A DNA stretch of 64,000 bases. Origin: Molossus alvarezi (Eukaryota; Chordata; Mammalia; Chiroptera; Molossidae). Shown here piece by piece: positions 1 to 58,100 of this stretch (position 1 is the first letter of the stretch; every line of letters starts with the position of its first letter). A model generated the notes under the pieces. That model saw only the letters and a program-made list of their open reading frames with translations. It did no database searches and was not told the DNA's origin. The stretch lies in contig CM073887.1 of the NCBI GenBank assembly GCA_037176705.1, positions 90,034,348-90,098,347 on the forward strand, in the 5' to 3' direction. The translations under genes and the position numbers were made by a program.

Positions 1-117
1 TGTACATAGTTATATGCAAATACTACACCACTTTATATAACAGATTTCTGTATTCATGAATTTAGGTATCTGTGGGGGCCTTGGAACTAATCCCTTGGAT
101 ACCAAGGAATAACTGTA
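1..117 (+). mobile_element. Tigger-type DNA transposon end (cut by window edge)
   Basis: Resembles the 3' part of Tigger-like nonautonomous elements: tatatgcaaatactacacca, then gtatctgtgggggccttgga, then a terminal ggaataactgta. From memory of the family; the exact subfamily is not assigned. Confidence 0.55.
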
Positions 118-148
118 TCAAAATATCTTCATAGTGGAAAATTCTTTT

Positions 149-395
149 AAAAAATTTTTTTTTTATCCTCACCCAAGGACATTTTTGCCTTTATCTTCAG
201 ATAGAGCGGAAGGGAGAGAGGGAGGAAGAGAGAAACATCGACATGAGAGACACATTGAGTGGTTGCCACCCACACGACCCCAATTGGGACTGAGGACAAA
301 CTGCAACCAAGGTACATGCCCTTAGCGGACACCGAACCCAGGACTCTCTGGTCCACAGGCTGACACTCTAACCGCTGAGCCAAACTGGCCAGGGC
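149..395 (-). mobile_element. Ves SINE
   Basis: Antisense Ves (tatcctcacccaagg to ggccagggc). Duplications catagtggaaaattctttt at 130-148 and, with one change, 396-414. Confidence 0.92.
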
Positions 396-398
396 CAT

Positions 399-990
399 AG
401 TGGAAACTTCTTTTGGTCACCTTTTCCAGGCTTGTCTTTGTCTTGTCTGGAAAAGAAACTCTGATGCTTCCAGTTAGCTCAGATGACCTCTTCTCCTGTT
501 TCAGCCTGTTGCTGATGCCTTTTGCATTAGGGATGGATTCCTGTGCCATTGCCAGGAAAACATGTTAGTCATTCTCCTTTAAGTTAGGGCTTATACTGCT
601 GGCATTCAAGTGTCAAATTGTAATAATCTGTAATATATTTATATTTTTAACTCACATTGCATTTGAACATTAACTACATGTCAACAAGAAAAGAAATGGT
701 TCTCCTTTGGTTGGGAAGCAACATATGGGCAGAGTGCCACATCGGCTTGTTCATGGTACCACTGTTTCTTTATCAAATTACAAATATTCACGCTCTAGAC
801 TCCTCTTTAATCAGGAAAAGTGAGTTATTATCAGAGGCCACAGGGCCTTTTAAAGTCATTGTCTTTGAGTCTTAGAGCATGAAGAAAAAAGCATTCTTTC
901 CTGAGACATATGAGCTGTTTTTAGCTGAAAAGAAAACAGCATAGAACTCATCACTGAGTTCTGATGAATTTGATAGTTAAAACAAAAGAT
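399..990. other. Upstream flank, no gene seen
   Basis: AT-rich unique-looking sequence with short chance frames only. No repeat recognised. Confidence 0.5.
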
Positions 991-991
991 A

Positions 992-1204
992 AGCCCGGCC
1001 GGTGTGGCTCAATGGTTGTGTCGACCCATGCACCAAGAGATCACCAGTTCGATTCCTGGTCAGGGCACATGCCCAGGTTGTGTGCCAAATCCCCAGTGGG
1101 GGGCATGCAGGAGGTGGCCAATCGATGTTCTCTCTCATCAGTGTTTCTATCTGTCTCTCATTCTCCTTTCCTCTTTCCAAATCAATAAAGAAAATAAAAA
1201 AAAG
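992..1204 (+). mobile_element. Bat tRNA SINE, second subgroup
   Basis: Sense copy of the subgroup whose head reads ccatgcaccaagag and whose tail is ccaatcgatgttctctctca then aatcaataaag. It lacks the gtcctcgggtgagg tail of typical Ves. Confidence 0.88.
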
Positions 1205-1843
1205 ATGGTAAAGAAAGCTTTGTAATTTGTAGAAACAAGATGGCAAGTGCTACTATGGCTGGATAGCTCCCTGTAAGTGGGGTGAGGGTGGGGGAGGGAG
1301 GTATTTGGGAGTCCCTCCACACTTAGGAGCAGGACAAGCCAGAGCAAAGCTGGGCTGAACAGGTCAGAGTAATGTTTCTGCTCTCAACAGACCAGAACAA
1401 CAGGCAGGATTTTAGGGTGGAGTTGGAATGTCAGCTGCTGGAGGTGAAAGAAGGCTGTGTCTGGGGCTGGTTGAAGAAAGGGTGGAGCTGATGGATAAGG
1501 TGGTTGTTAGGCAGGCCAGGGAAATTTTTGGTGATCAAGGGTCCTAGATGAAGGGGTTAAATTTTCATGATCATATCAGCTTGTGTGGCTTGAAGAAATC
1601 TGGGTGAAGTTCATCCAGCATTTTAAGATTATGAAGAGGAAAAGGGCTGGGATTGATTATGATGCTATAGGTCACATGTATCATTGTAATCAGCCTTAAT
1701 AAGGGCAAAACATGTGGCTTTGGAGAAGGACCTCAGAATGAGATCATAGTGGTACTATGTAAACAGACAGTTTGATAGTGTGAGGAAGGATCCTAGGATT
1801 TCAGCCAATTTGGAGTTAGAAGTGAACTGCAATGGTAGTTTTT

Positions 1844-1938
1844 TTTTTTTTTTTTGATGGCTTAGGTGTATTTTATTGGTTTTCATTCAGAATCCTTCTA
1901 CAAAAGAGCAAAGTTAAAATGCAAGTCCCTAGTAAGAG
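1844..1938 (-). pseudogene. 5'-truncated processed mRNA 3' end, source unknown
   Basis: Antisense: T-run, then the complement of an AATAAA signal (ccaataaaatacacctaagc followed by the A-tail). Flanked by atggtagttttt duplications at 1832-1843 and 1939-1950. It is not a known SINE or L1 end. Parent gene not recognised. Confidence 0.6.
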
Positions 1939-2339
1939 ATGGTAGTTTTTATATCAGAAGAGCATGTGATTAGAAAAATGCTGGAGGGGAAAAAGCAGGA
2001 GTCTAAATTGTGTTCTACTAATCCTTAACTAGTATTTCCTGTATTTATACTTGTATTTATGATTAAGCAAAGTGAAAGAAGTTTTCTACAGGACTTTTTA
2101 GGGCCTTTAAATTGGTAATATTAACCTATTAATATTTCATGGCACATTGTCCTGGGGAATACAGTTTGGGAAAGGCACAACCAATTTCAACCATCATATA
2201 AAACAAAAACACGGAAAGGAAGCAAAGTATTCCAAAATGTCAACAGTGAATAATTCTAGTTGAATTATTTCTTTTATTTCCCACACTTACTTTAATGAGC
2301 CTCTATAAGTAATACAAATTTAAAGAAAGCAGAATTTTA

Positions 2340-2500
2340 AAAGCTGTGTGACCTTGAACAGGTTCCTTAACTTCATCAGGTCTCAGTTTTCTCTTCATAA
2401 AATAATTCCTACCTCATGGGTTTGCTATGAAGATTAAATGAATTATGATATCCAAGTCACGCAGCACAATGTCTGGCACATACTGTAGGAGCTAAAGACA
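2340..2500 (+). mobile_element. MIR SINE
   Basis: Old MIR: gtgtgaccttgaacaggttc, ctcagttttct, cctacctcatgggtttgcta, gattaaatgaa. Confidence 0.75.
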
Positions 2501-2696
2501 AGCTACGATATGGTAATCATCAGTGAGTGATTAGAGTTTTAGAGTGTAAGATAGGCATGCTGGTTTAACTAAGGGCACTGGTCCACTGACTATGACATTA
2601 GGGAGACCAGAGCCACCATTATCTGAACTTTTAGCTTCCTCCTGAAGCAAAGAATTGCAGAAGCTGCCCCAGAGTGTAGGATAATTTTTTCTTTTT

Positions 2697-2914
2697 TTTT
2701 AAACATCTTTTTTTTATTAAAAAAATTTTTTTCTTTATTGATTTTTAGAGAGAGAGGAAGGTAGAGGGAGAGAGAACATCGATTGGCTGCCTCCTGCATG
2801 TCCCCCACTGGGGAGTGGTCCTATAACCTGGGCATGTGCCCTGACCGGGAATCAAACTGGCGACCTCTTGGTGCATGGGTTAACACTCAACCACTGAGCC
2901 TTACAGGCCAGCTA
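2697..2914 (-). mobile_element. Bat tRNA SINE, second subgroup
   Basis: Antisense: ctttattgatttttagagag, gcctcctgcatgtcccccac, then the head ending at caggcca. Confidence 0.85.
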
Positions 2915-4399
2915 GGACAGTTTTCTACAGGACATTTGGCAGGGATGATAATAAATTCCCAACTGAGAACTTTTTGTCTCATGGTGACCAGCCTATGAAG
3001 ACTGCATTTTACAAACAAACAAACAACCTTCCTGATCCCTTGGAACTATATTTAATCATTGTACCAGAGAAAGGTATTTAACAACTTCCTTCTTCTAAAA
3101 TACCCAAGATACTCTGATGAGTGAAAAGAACTTGTGCTTCATTCACAGTGCCTCCAGTATTATTTTGGCAACTTCACTGCTTCACAATTGTGATTCTTGG
3201 AAACTTGTCATTAAGATTCTTCAGAATTCTTAAATAACTTTTTCTGACTTCACTTATTTAAATATCCCAGAATAGCCTCTTGAGCTATAAGTTTGACATC
3301 CAGGAAACTATTTATAGCAGGATGAGTACTCTCTGTGACTGATGTTAATGTTTTATTTTGAGAAGGACAAATCCTTAAGAGATTGATAGGGTTGATGGTA
3401 TTTTAAACTGAAAGCAGTGCCAAGATAAATAAGGCATGTAGATATGGAATTGGACAGAAATATGGGTATGCTTTTTGCCAGTTTAGCTAAAGGCTGGGAG
3501 GCCTCCTACAAGAAGGAAGGCAGTCTGTAAGCCAGACATAGTGATCTTTTAGGTGTATTAGACACTTTTGCCCAGGACCTGGCCTCTTGTTTGTTCAGTG
3601 CTTAATAATGCAGAGTAGACTAATGGAGACAGACTGTCATAATTAAGGCCAATATTGTCCTTGGTGTTACTGATATTGACACTGGTAGGAGAAAAATAGG
3701 AGATAGAGGAAGGGAGATCAACGTCAAGCTAACTTGAGAAAATACTTTGTGTCTATTCTTAAAGAAATAGAATCACAAAATAAATATTTAGAACAAGAAC
3801 TTACCAGAAATTACTGGTGATTCGGAGATTGATTTCCCTTCTTCTGAATGGTATTAAGCAATTTAACAGACATGCTTATTACACAGAATTGCTTCCTGAT
3901 CGCAAGCTGGCTTCCTCTTCGCACCTGGAACACTACCTCTCAGCAACTCGCTGCTCTCCCAGATGCCATGTAATTGAGAGGCCCTTAAATTGAGATTCAT
4001 TAGTTTCAACCTCCCAGCATCACGTCCGGAGAGTGGCTAATATTCTGCCAGCTTCGGGGACGGGAGGGAAAGCAAGCCGGGTAGAGATACCCATTCCATT
4101 CCCCTCTTGCTTAGTAGCTGGTGACTGGAAGACACTCTGCAACGATATTAAAAAAATTTCATTAACTTCCTGTAATCCTACCACTTTACTGACTGGTCTG
4201 AACGGACCGAGGTAGTTTACCATCTACATCCCTTGGACCCAGCTCAGGTCAGGTGCTTGGAATATATTAGGGGTGAAAAGGATTCAGTCCTGTGGGCTCC
4301 TTAGTCTGACCTAAGGACAGGAGTGGTGTAGGGAACGGTGCAACAAGGCTGAAAGAAAACAAAACAAAGTAACACACAGGGCGCTGGGATTGAGTGTTC
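2915..4399. other. Upstream flank, no gene seen
   Basis: Mostly unique, AT-rich sequence with no recognisable exon or repeat. GC content rises after about 3900 towards the promoter. Confidence 0.5.
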
Positions 4400-50188
<45,789 letters not shown>

Positions 50189-50772
50189 TTCCAGCAATTG
50201 TTTATATTAAAAGAGACTATTATAAAGCTTTAAGTTGTCAACTTTGTTCTAAATATCAACTAGAGCAATCCAGTACTGGACATTTCTTAGTCAGTTTTTA
50301 GAGGGCTTGGGGGGGAAGGGATATAGGTAGTGTATGGAACATTTTGACTTCTAACTAGTTGCATACAGAAATTAGGTGCATTGTTATCTTTTTCATAATG
50401 GTACTATTTAGAAGCCCAGTTAGTCTTACTGAGTTTATGCTTCACTCCCTTTATGTTTAAATCATGCTTATACAAAAAGATAAGTTTGTTTTGGGAAGTT
50501 GAGCTATAGCAAAAACTATAACCGGCTATCAAGCAGACTTCGTTATGATATACATGGCAGGAACCCTAATTTCGCTTCAAAAATCTATGGTGGAGATTGC
50601 CACAAAGTCTACCCACCTGGTGTGGGGATGGGGGTGCGGTCTCCCCCTGTTCTTGAGGGCTAGAGCATGGCATGGCATGGATTAACATAGAAAACACAGG
50701 TATGCTCTGAGCATCTTCCCATTTCATTTCTGCTCCACTTCAACTCCCTCCCTTTTCTCAGCCCCTGCCCCC

Positions 50773-50778
50773 AATAAA
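50773..50778 (+). terminator. Candidate proximal polyadenylation signal
   Basis: AATAAA in ccaataaagg, 585 bases after the HSPA4 stop. It could produce a short 3' UTR isoform. Confidence 0.45.
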
Positions 50779-52094
50779 GGAGTTCCCTCTACAGATGTCA
50801 TGTGCTGCTCTTGGGAAAATAGACCCCTTCACTTGGAGCAAATTGTTAACTGAGGAGGTCCTTCCTGAGAAAGTACGTTTCATTAATACCCCAAGCATCA
50901 AAGTCTATAAATAATTTTCTCTTTGGAGGGTTAGAATTGAGTAGATGTATTGTTGGCTATAGGCATGATAAATTTACCTGAGGAATTTTGATTCTTGTTA
51001 ACTATGGTGTAAAGATTTGTATCCTGGCCTGCTTATTCAGCTGAGAGATGTTCTGTAAATTTGAGGTATAGCTTGAAGTTCTAGGACCAGAGTTAAAATT
51101 ATTTTAGCTCATTCACAGTCACTTGTGTGTTGTTAATATCTGTCATGAGTCTGCCAATTTGTATGTTTTTAAACAGCTGACAGATCATATGAAAAACGAA
51201 GATACACTGGGTTGTACTGGAGGACTCTGAAATTGTGGTGCTTGACTTGAGCAACACCTCATACTGTGCAGCCAATGTCAGGAGCACCAAAGCATTTCCT
51301 GTGCATGTCCTGTGGGGCAATGTGGATAGGAGTGAGGTATTTTGGAAACTCCAAGGGAAGCCTGTATTGGAGGCGGAGCTGGTACCTGCCCTAGAAACTG
51401 TTGTAAGCTTTGTTGGTTACATTTTGGATCTTTGTAATAATTGTTATTCTGCATAACAGAGTGCTTCTCTGTTAATTTTGGGCTGTGTTAGAAATATGAT
51501 TATACCCTGTGTATTTAGAATAAGTGTCCATCTGCGCACTGAAAATTATAGGGTGTTAACAGTCTCTAAAGTGCTATAGAGAAACATTGCTTAGAGAGAA
51601 GGAAGGTGAAAGTGTATTTATGTTGGTGCATAAGCATGCGTGGAAGCCAGGAATTGGCCCTGTTCTTAGAGCATCCTTTACCTTTCTCTACTTCAAGAGT
51701 TCCAGCTGGCCAGCTGCGAGGCCAGTAGCTCTGGAGTGCTGGCTGCAGGATTAAGCCAATTCTTAGGCAACTGACTCAGTCCTTAATGGCCATTTCTAAT
51801 TAATTTTTTTTGTGTGTGTGTGTGGGAGGGCGTGGGTGTTGGGATGGGGTAAATTTGAAGTTTAAAGTTTAAACTAGAACTAAGATGATGTGGTCTGCTT
51901 GCTCTCTGTTTAGATAGGCTTTAAGACCAATTGGAGTTACAAGGAGGCCAGGCCAGAGAGTGTGATAATTGATGACTTATGTGCAGACAAGCTTTTATCA
52001 AGGTTGCATTATCCAAGCTGGTTTGTTAAAGCTCCAGGTCACGTTCTTACACTAGGAAAAACATTCAGTAAACACGAGAAGTTAAGGAAAAATT

Positions 52095-52100
52095 AATAAA
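52095..52100 (+). terminator. Candidate distal polyadenylation signal
   Basis: AATAAA in aattaataaaag. It is followed within 60-100 bases by a long TG repeat, which could act as the GU-rich downstream element. Confidence 0.5.
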
Positions 52101-52159
52101 AGAAACCTGTCTTACACTTAAATGAATGGTTTCCTTAATTTCATAATGGAGAGTGAGAG

Positions 52160-52161
<2 letters not shown>

Positions 52162-52201
<40 letters not shown>

Positions 52202-52246
52202 CGCGCACGCGCGCACGTGGGCTTGCTTGCTTGCTTGCTTGCTTGC
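52162..52246. repeat. (TG)n(CG)n(CTTG)n compound microsatellite
   Basis: About 16 TG units, then about 12 GC/AC units, then about 6 CTTG units. Alternating purine-pyrimidine DNA of this kind can adopt the Z form. Confidence 0.92.
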
Positions 52247-53517
52247 CATGAAAGCTCCAGAGCTAAAAGCCCTGTTAATTTTATCAGAGACCTGTAGTCT
52301 GAACGGTTGTACAGCACACTGGGTGGGGGAGAAGTTGCTTTTCCTGTGCTCATTCTCTGTTGAGTTATGGCTCAGTTCTCTGATGTGGGAATCCTTACCT
52401 TGTTCCTGTGACTGGGCTTTACTTTGAGGGTTTGGACAATAGTAGAGGGTGGGTTATGGCCCCATAAAGGTCAGCGTCAGGGCTGATGCTTGCCGTTTGA
52501 AAGACTAGAGCATGGCCCAGAGTGTGCTAGTAACAGTTGCCACCACTGGGTGTATGGTGTGTGTGCATGTGTGTGGGTGTATATGTGGGGTGGTGAGTGA
52601 TGAAAGGGGATGGAGTGATCAGAAGGGACCTTAACTGTATGAAGCATGGGGCTCAGATGGGGAGGGTTCCAGCGCCTCACTTGAGTCTTGTTACTTAATA
52701 ATCTCTACTTGTGCTAGAAGTTTACCTGCCAGGGCCTCTCAACAGGGCCTGTGCCAGCCACCTTCAGAAACATGTCTGTAGGAAGGTTGGTTTTCTTCAT
52801 GAAACAGGAGTTGGGTACCTGGTTAGGTGAGTGGGAAGCCTGGGACCAGTCAGCTAGCCATCATCCAGAGCATAGTCATTTTACAGGGATGTTGAGGTCA
52901 CCAGGAAAGTTACAGCCCTGTTTGCCCAGAAGAGGTACCAGTGTCCCCTGCATGTCCCCGGGGAAGATATGTATTACAGGCAAAGCCAGAGCTGGTGGGA
53001 AGGTTTTGCAATAGTGCAGCTTCCGCTCACTGTGAAGAACTTAACTGAGCTCATGCAGAGGCTTTGGACCAGTTGGCCTTTGAGAGGCTTTTCAAGCAGC
53101 TCAAGTGGTTCCTGTAGGGAGCTGTCAGAGGTTGGTAGGGCTGAGAGACTGGGTTTCTGGTGTGGAACACTGGGCCATTTAGATCTTTTAGCCTGAGGGG
53201 GACAGTGTTTTAGGGAAGCTTATGTGTAAAGAATGAGTTGGGCCAGGGGGAAGTTGGAGGTAGTGCTACTTCTAAAATAACTCATGTTTGAGGGGATGAG
53301 CCAAATGGAGAGGGGAATGGTAGGTCTTGGTACCTGGAACAAGAGGGAATATTAGAACTGACTTGAAGGCAAAATTAGAAGTTAAGAAAGTGGTTAACCT
53401 TCGTGGGGAAATGACAAGGCGGTGCAAGGCAGGCTTCAGGGACCTGCTGAGGTTTTGTTTATGGCTTTTAATGATATACTTTGGTATTACTGAACCATTT
53501 CAGTCATTTTTCTTTCC
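52247..53517. other. Downstream intergenic, unique
   Basis: No exon, SINE or L1 recognised. Frames here do not look coding. Confidence 0.45.
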
Positions 53518-53902
53518 TTTTTTAAATTTATTTTTGTTACAGATGTTTCTCCTCCCCCATTGACACCCTCCTCCTGATCCTGCCCCCACCTCACAGTGTT
53601 GTTGTCTATGTCCATTGATTATGCTTATATGCATAAGTTCTTTGGTTTCTCTCTTCCCTACCCTCCACCCCCTCCTCTAAGGTTTGTCAGTCTGTACCCT
53701 ACTTCTGTGTCTCTGGGTCAGTTTTGTTCAGCTTACTTTGTTCCTTATATTCCCCAAATAAGTGAGATTTTATGATACTTGTCTTTCTCTGACTGGCTTA
53801 TTTCGCTTAGCATAATACTCTCCAGGTCCCTCTATGTCATCTCAAAGGATAAGAAATCTTTCTTACAGCTCATAGTATTCCATTGTGTATATGTACCCCT
53901 TT

Positions 53903-54177
53903 TATTTTCCCCAGTCTTCACCCGAGGACATTTTTTTTTTTCCTATTTATATTCACATAGAGTGGGAGGGAGGGAGAGAGAAGGAGAAAGAGAAACATTG
54001 ACGTGAGAGGGACACATCGACTGGTTGCCTTCCGCACGACCCAACCAGCGCCGGGAAGGAGACCCCAACCAGGGCCGGAAACGACTCACAACCATGGTAT
54101 GTGCCCTTGACCAGAATCGAACCTGTGACTCATTGGTCCACGGGTCCACACTAACCACTGAACAAACCGGCCAGGGC
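53903..54177 (-). mobile_element. Ves SINE in L1
   Basis: Antisense Ves with a doubled aaccagcgccggg / aaccagggccgg segment. Short duplications gtacc. Confidence 0.9.
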
Positions 54178-54666
54178 TGTACCACTGCTTTTTTTTATGC
54201 ACTCATCTACTGATGGACACTTGGGCTGTTTCCAGATCTTAGCAATTGTAAATAGTGCTGCTATGAACATGGGGGTGCATATGTTCTCTCTGATTGGTGT
54301 TTCAGGTTTCTTAGGATATAACCCTAGAAGTGGAATCCCTGGGTCAAATGGCAGTTCAATTATTAATTTTTTGAGGAAACACCATATTGTTTTCCATAGT
54401 GGCTGCACCAGTCTGCATTTTCACCAGCAGTGTACTAGAGTCCCCTTTTCTCCACACCCTCGCCAGTACTTGTTTGATGATTGGTTGATGGCAGCCATTC
54501 TGGCAGGTGTGAAGTGACACCTCATAGTCATTTTAATTTGCATCTCTCTGATGATAGTGACACTGAGCATTTTTTCATCTCTTTTGGTCATTTGTATGTC
54601 CTGTTTGGAGAAGTGTCTGTTTAGGTCCTCTGCCCATTTTTAAATTGGATTCTTTGTCTTCCTTTT

Positions 54667-54897
54667 TTTCTTTACCCTCACCCGAGGACATTTTTCCATT
54701 TTTGTTCAGATAGAGTGGGTGTGTGTGTGTGTGGGGGAACATCGATGTGAAAGGGACATATCGAGTGGTTGCCACCCATACGATCCAACTAGGGCCAGGG
54801 ACAAACTGCAACCGAGGTACGTGCCCTTAGCGGGAACCGAACCCGGCTCTCTGGACTGCAAGCAGACACTCTAACCGCTGAGCCAAACCGGCCAGGG
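54667..54897 (-). mobile_element. Ves SINE in L1
   Basis: Antisense Ves. Perfect duplications ctttgtcttcctttt at 54652-54666 and 54898-54912. The TC-rich middle is replaced by (GT)n. Confidence 0.95.
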
Positions 54898-55550
54898 CTT
54901 TGTCTTCCTTTTGTTGAGTTGTATGAGTACTCTATATATTTTGGAAATTAACCCCTTATCTGAAGTATCATTGGCAATTATTTTCTCCCATACAGTGGGT
55001 TCCCTTTCCATTTTGATTCTTGTTTCTTTTGCTGTGCAAAGCTTTTTAGTTTGATGTAGTCCCATTTATTATTTTTTTCCTTTGTTTCTCTTGCCCAGGC
55101 ATTGTATCAGTGAAAATTCTGCTGTGTGTGATGTCTGAGATTTTGTTGCCTACCTTTTTTTCTTCTATGATTTTTATGGATTCATGAGTCACATTTAAGT
55201 CTTTTATCCATTTTGAGTTTATTCTTGTGTACGATGTAAGCTGGTGGTCTGATTTCATTTTTTTTTTTTTTTTTTTTTTGCATGTAGCTGTCCAGTTTCC
55301 CCAACACCGCTTATTAAAGAGACTGTCTTGACTCCATTGTATGCTCTTGCCACGTTTGTCAAATATTAATTGAGCGTAATATAGTGGGTCAATTTCTGGG
55401 TTCTCTGTTCTGTTCCATTGATCTATATGCCTGTTCTTGTGCCAGTACAGGGCTGTTTTGATTACAGTGGCTTTGTAGTATAACCTGATATCTGGTATTG
55501 TGATCCCTCCAACTTTGTTCTTCTTTTTTGAGATTGCTGTGGCTCAGTCA

Positions 55551-57980
55551 TTTTTCTGTGCCTTTTACAGATTATTATTACATGAGAAATGTAGGTTACA
55601 AAATACAATGCAGAGCTTCCCATATTTGGAAAGACCGTGAAATATTTGTATAAAAACCCAAACTGGATGATGGATATTTAAAAATGATATGGTTTTCTTC
55701 CAAGGTGGGATTGTGGGTAATTTCTAATTGTAAATTTTTTGCTTGTTTGTATTTTCTAAGATTCCTCTAATCAGCATTTTGGAATTTTATAATGTTTAAA
55801 AAAAACTAGAAGTTTATGTTTAAAAGAATGGTTCCAGGGTTTCAGACCTGGACTAAAAGACATAGTAGACAGGGAGCTTCGTCTGGAGGAGTCAGTGGAG
55901 GTGTTGGCGGGAGTCCAGGGAGGGTCAGGAAGTCTTAAGATTTGTGAGATCCTGAAGCTGCAGGTGGGTGTGGAAGGAAGCTGCGTTCCTGTGAATGGGT
56001 GGCCATGTCTGGACGTTTCAGGGAGAGAAAGTGGAACCTTTGAGGGAAACAAGGAGCTGCCGGGCGGGGCGTGGGGGTTATGCATGAGGGCATGTTAGGG
56101 AGGATGGTGGTTTGGGGAGTGAGAGGTGGCAGTGGCCAGCAGGGTTATGCCTTGTGAGGTGCTTTAGATGGCTGGGAGTAGGGATTCAGGGGTGTGCAGT
56201 GAGGCCACAGGTGGAGAGGACTTACTAAAGAAGTTTGGCCTGGTTGAAATGAGGGATCAGCTTGGGAGGAAGGAGGTTGGGTAGCATATCCTGGGCCCAC
56301 TGTCCTGTGTGCGGGTGGAGATAGTTCCCACCAGTTACCTGGAGACCAAGGCAGTCTTGGAGTTGCCGGTACATTCCTTTCCTGAGTGGTTCTTGCACAT
56401 CTCTGGCGGGGGCAGCCCTGGGTCATGACCCTCTATGCTCTTGCCCTCTGTGAGTTGGGTGCTGCTACTCAGAGCAGGTGCCATCAAGTGTGGGAGTGAG
56501 GAGGTGACCCCTGAAGCAGCAGACTAGGAGGCAAGATGGGAAATGACCGTGTGCATGTAGGAGCAACACTTTCGCAGCATGTTTCTGGGAGATCAGGGAG
56601 GGGAAGACCTTAGAGGATGTGAAAAAAAATTCAGAACACTTTCCAGATGTGTCCAATATCCAAGAGAAAGGGCCAGGCTTATCCTGACCTTGTCACTCCA
56701 GTTTTGGCACAGGGAGGAAGGTTTGGCACAGTTTTGTAAGGCGGGGGGGGGGGGGGGGGGGATGGGGAAAATATTTACTCTTAAGTCCTCTGGGGACTTG
56801 CCAGGTTCAAGCACAACAAACACAAAAAAGGAATATAGAGAGCTGTATGTGGGGCCTCTATTAGTCATGTCTGTTTACGTCCTTCTGAGACCAGGTGGAC
56901 TGTTAGAGTTGGAGTCCTGGATCAATAAAGGGAGAGAGAACACTTAAAATGCTTTTCTTATCATAAGTTAGCAGGCCCTTCCCCACCACATACATTGTTT
57001 TTTATACGTGCACTTTAAAATTTAAAGTAGATTGATCTGCCAATCAGTTAAGACTTGGCTAATGCTTGGGGAAGAGAAAGCTGGAAACACTTGGAAAAGC
57101 ACTTTAATGGCTCAGCTTCTAAGATGTAAATCCAGAAAAGGTGGCCCAGGTGAAAGGGTAGCTTTCAGCAATGCCAGAGGGGAGGCTTCCAGGACCGGTG
57201 AGGTTGCTGTGAGGATCCAGAGAGCGGTGTGGGACAGGACTCAGGACATTGAAGGGGTCTGTGTGGTCGCAAAGGAAGCCCAGGCTGTGCGAGGGGCCTT
57301 TCCTCTGTGACCAGTCCTGTCAATTCATTCTACGTCCTCCGAAGGAGGGACTCTGCCCCCTCCACCGCTGCCCACAGCCTGGTGGAGCACAGAATGTGGA
57401 GAAGGTGCTCAGTGCAGCACCCTTGGCCCCGAACATGAGAACTATACTTGAGATCATGTCCAGCTCCAGTTTCTGAATAAGGCCAGGGCCAAAGCAGGCA
57501 AAGCTCACAGAGCAGGTGGATGGCAGCCAGGAATCCTGACTCCAACTGTTTTGAAGAACGTTAATCTGGAAAGTTTTGTGGCTAGAATATGGGGTTTTTG
57601 CCCTCCAAGTAATTTGCTCCAAATACATCGCATGCTTTGGAGTGGCCCTGGCTCCTGGATCCAGCCTGTTCTGACATTGCCTTGTGTGAGTGGTTGTGGT
57701 GAAACTGCCACGTGAGGGCGGTGTCGCTCTTCATTGCCTTGGGTCAGACTTGGTAAAAACCACTCCAAGATGAGTCCCAGAATTTGGAGAACACAGATGG
57801 CCAACTCCCCTTCAGGATAGCTAAAAGCAAAATCGGTGTGTTTTAACAGAGGCCTTGAGCTGGAGAGCAGACGTTCTGTTAACAGGCTTTTGCTAGTAAC
57901 CCCTTAGGTCCTTCTCACTCAAAGTGTGGCATCATTTGTTATAACAATATTGGAATGACCCCAGATCTTGGGTACTATCC
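55551..57980. other. Downstream intergenic
   Basis: No gene recognised. A G-run of 19 lies at 56743-56761. Confidence 0.45.
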
Positions 57981-57982
57981 AG

Positions 57983-58100
57983 CCCAGTGCTTCTCACACT
58001 CAGCTGGGGATCTAGCTAAAAGGCAGATCCTGAGTCAGTAGGTCAGGGTGGGGCTTGAGTGGCTGTAGTTCTAACAAGCTCCAGGTGATGCTATCATGGG
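57983..58100 (+). mobile_element. MER5-like hAT MITE fragment
   Basis: cagtgcttctcacactcagc, cagatcctgagtcagtaggt, ggggcttgagtggc and aacaagctccaggtgatgct fit an old MER5A-type element. Confidence 0.65.

Larger units (their letters stand above)
50189..52120 (+). other. HSPA4: HSPA4 3' UTR (tentative)
   Basis: About 1.9 kb after the stop with no SINE or L1 insertion, unlike the introns, which suggests selection on transcribed sequence. AATAAA signals occur at 50773-50778 and 52095-52100. I place the main end just after the second, with a possible short form using the first. The end is an inference. Confidence 0.6.
53518..55550 (-). mobile_element. 5'-truncated L1 with ORF2 C-terminal part
   Basis: Antisense. 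The 3' UTR at 53518-53900 (atgtttctcctcccccattg) is followed by the end of ORF2 (54180-54408: [40 protein letters not shown]), then more ORF2 to about 55,550 with frameshifts. Two Ves SINEs interrupt it, so it cannot encode a working reverse transcriptase. Confidence 0.88.

Noticed and set aside
992..1246. Overlapping frames with wings such as HAPRDHQFDSWSGHMP
   Set aside because: These are translations of tRNA-derived SINEs, repeated wherever the SINE occurs. Not genes.
52700..53200. Frames of 75-87 codons downstream of HSPA4
   Set aside because: No splice sites, domain or start context. I could not support an extra gene between HSPA4 and the window end.
56543..56947. 122-codon + frame around the poly-G run
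   Set aside because: The poly-glycine run comes from the G tract and the rest shows no family signature.
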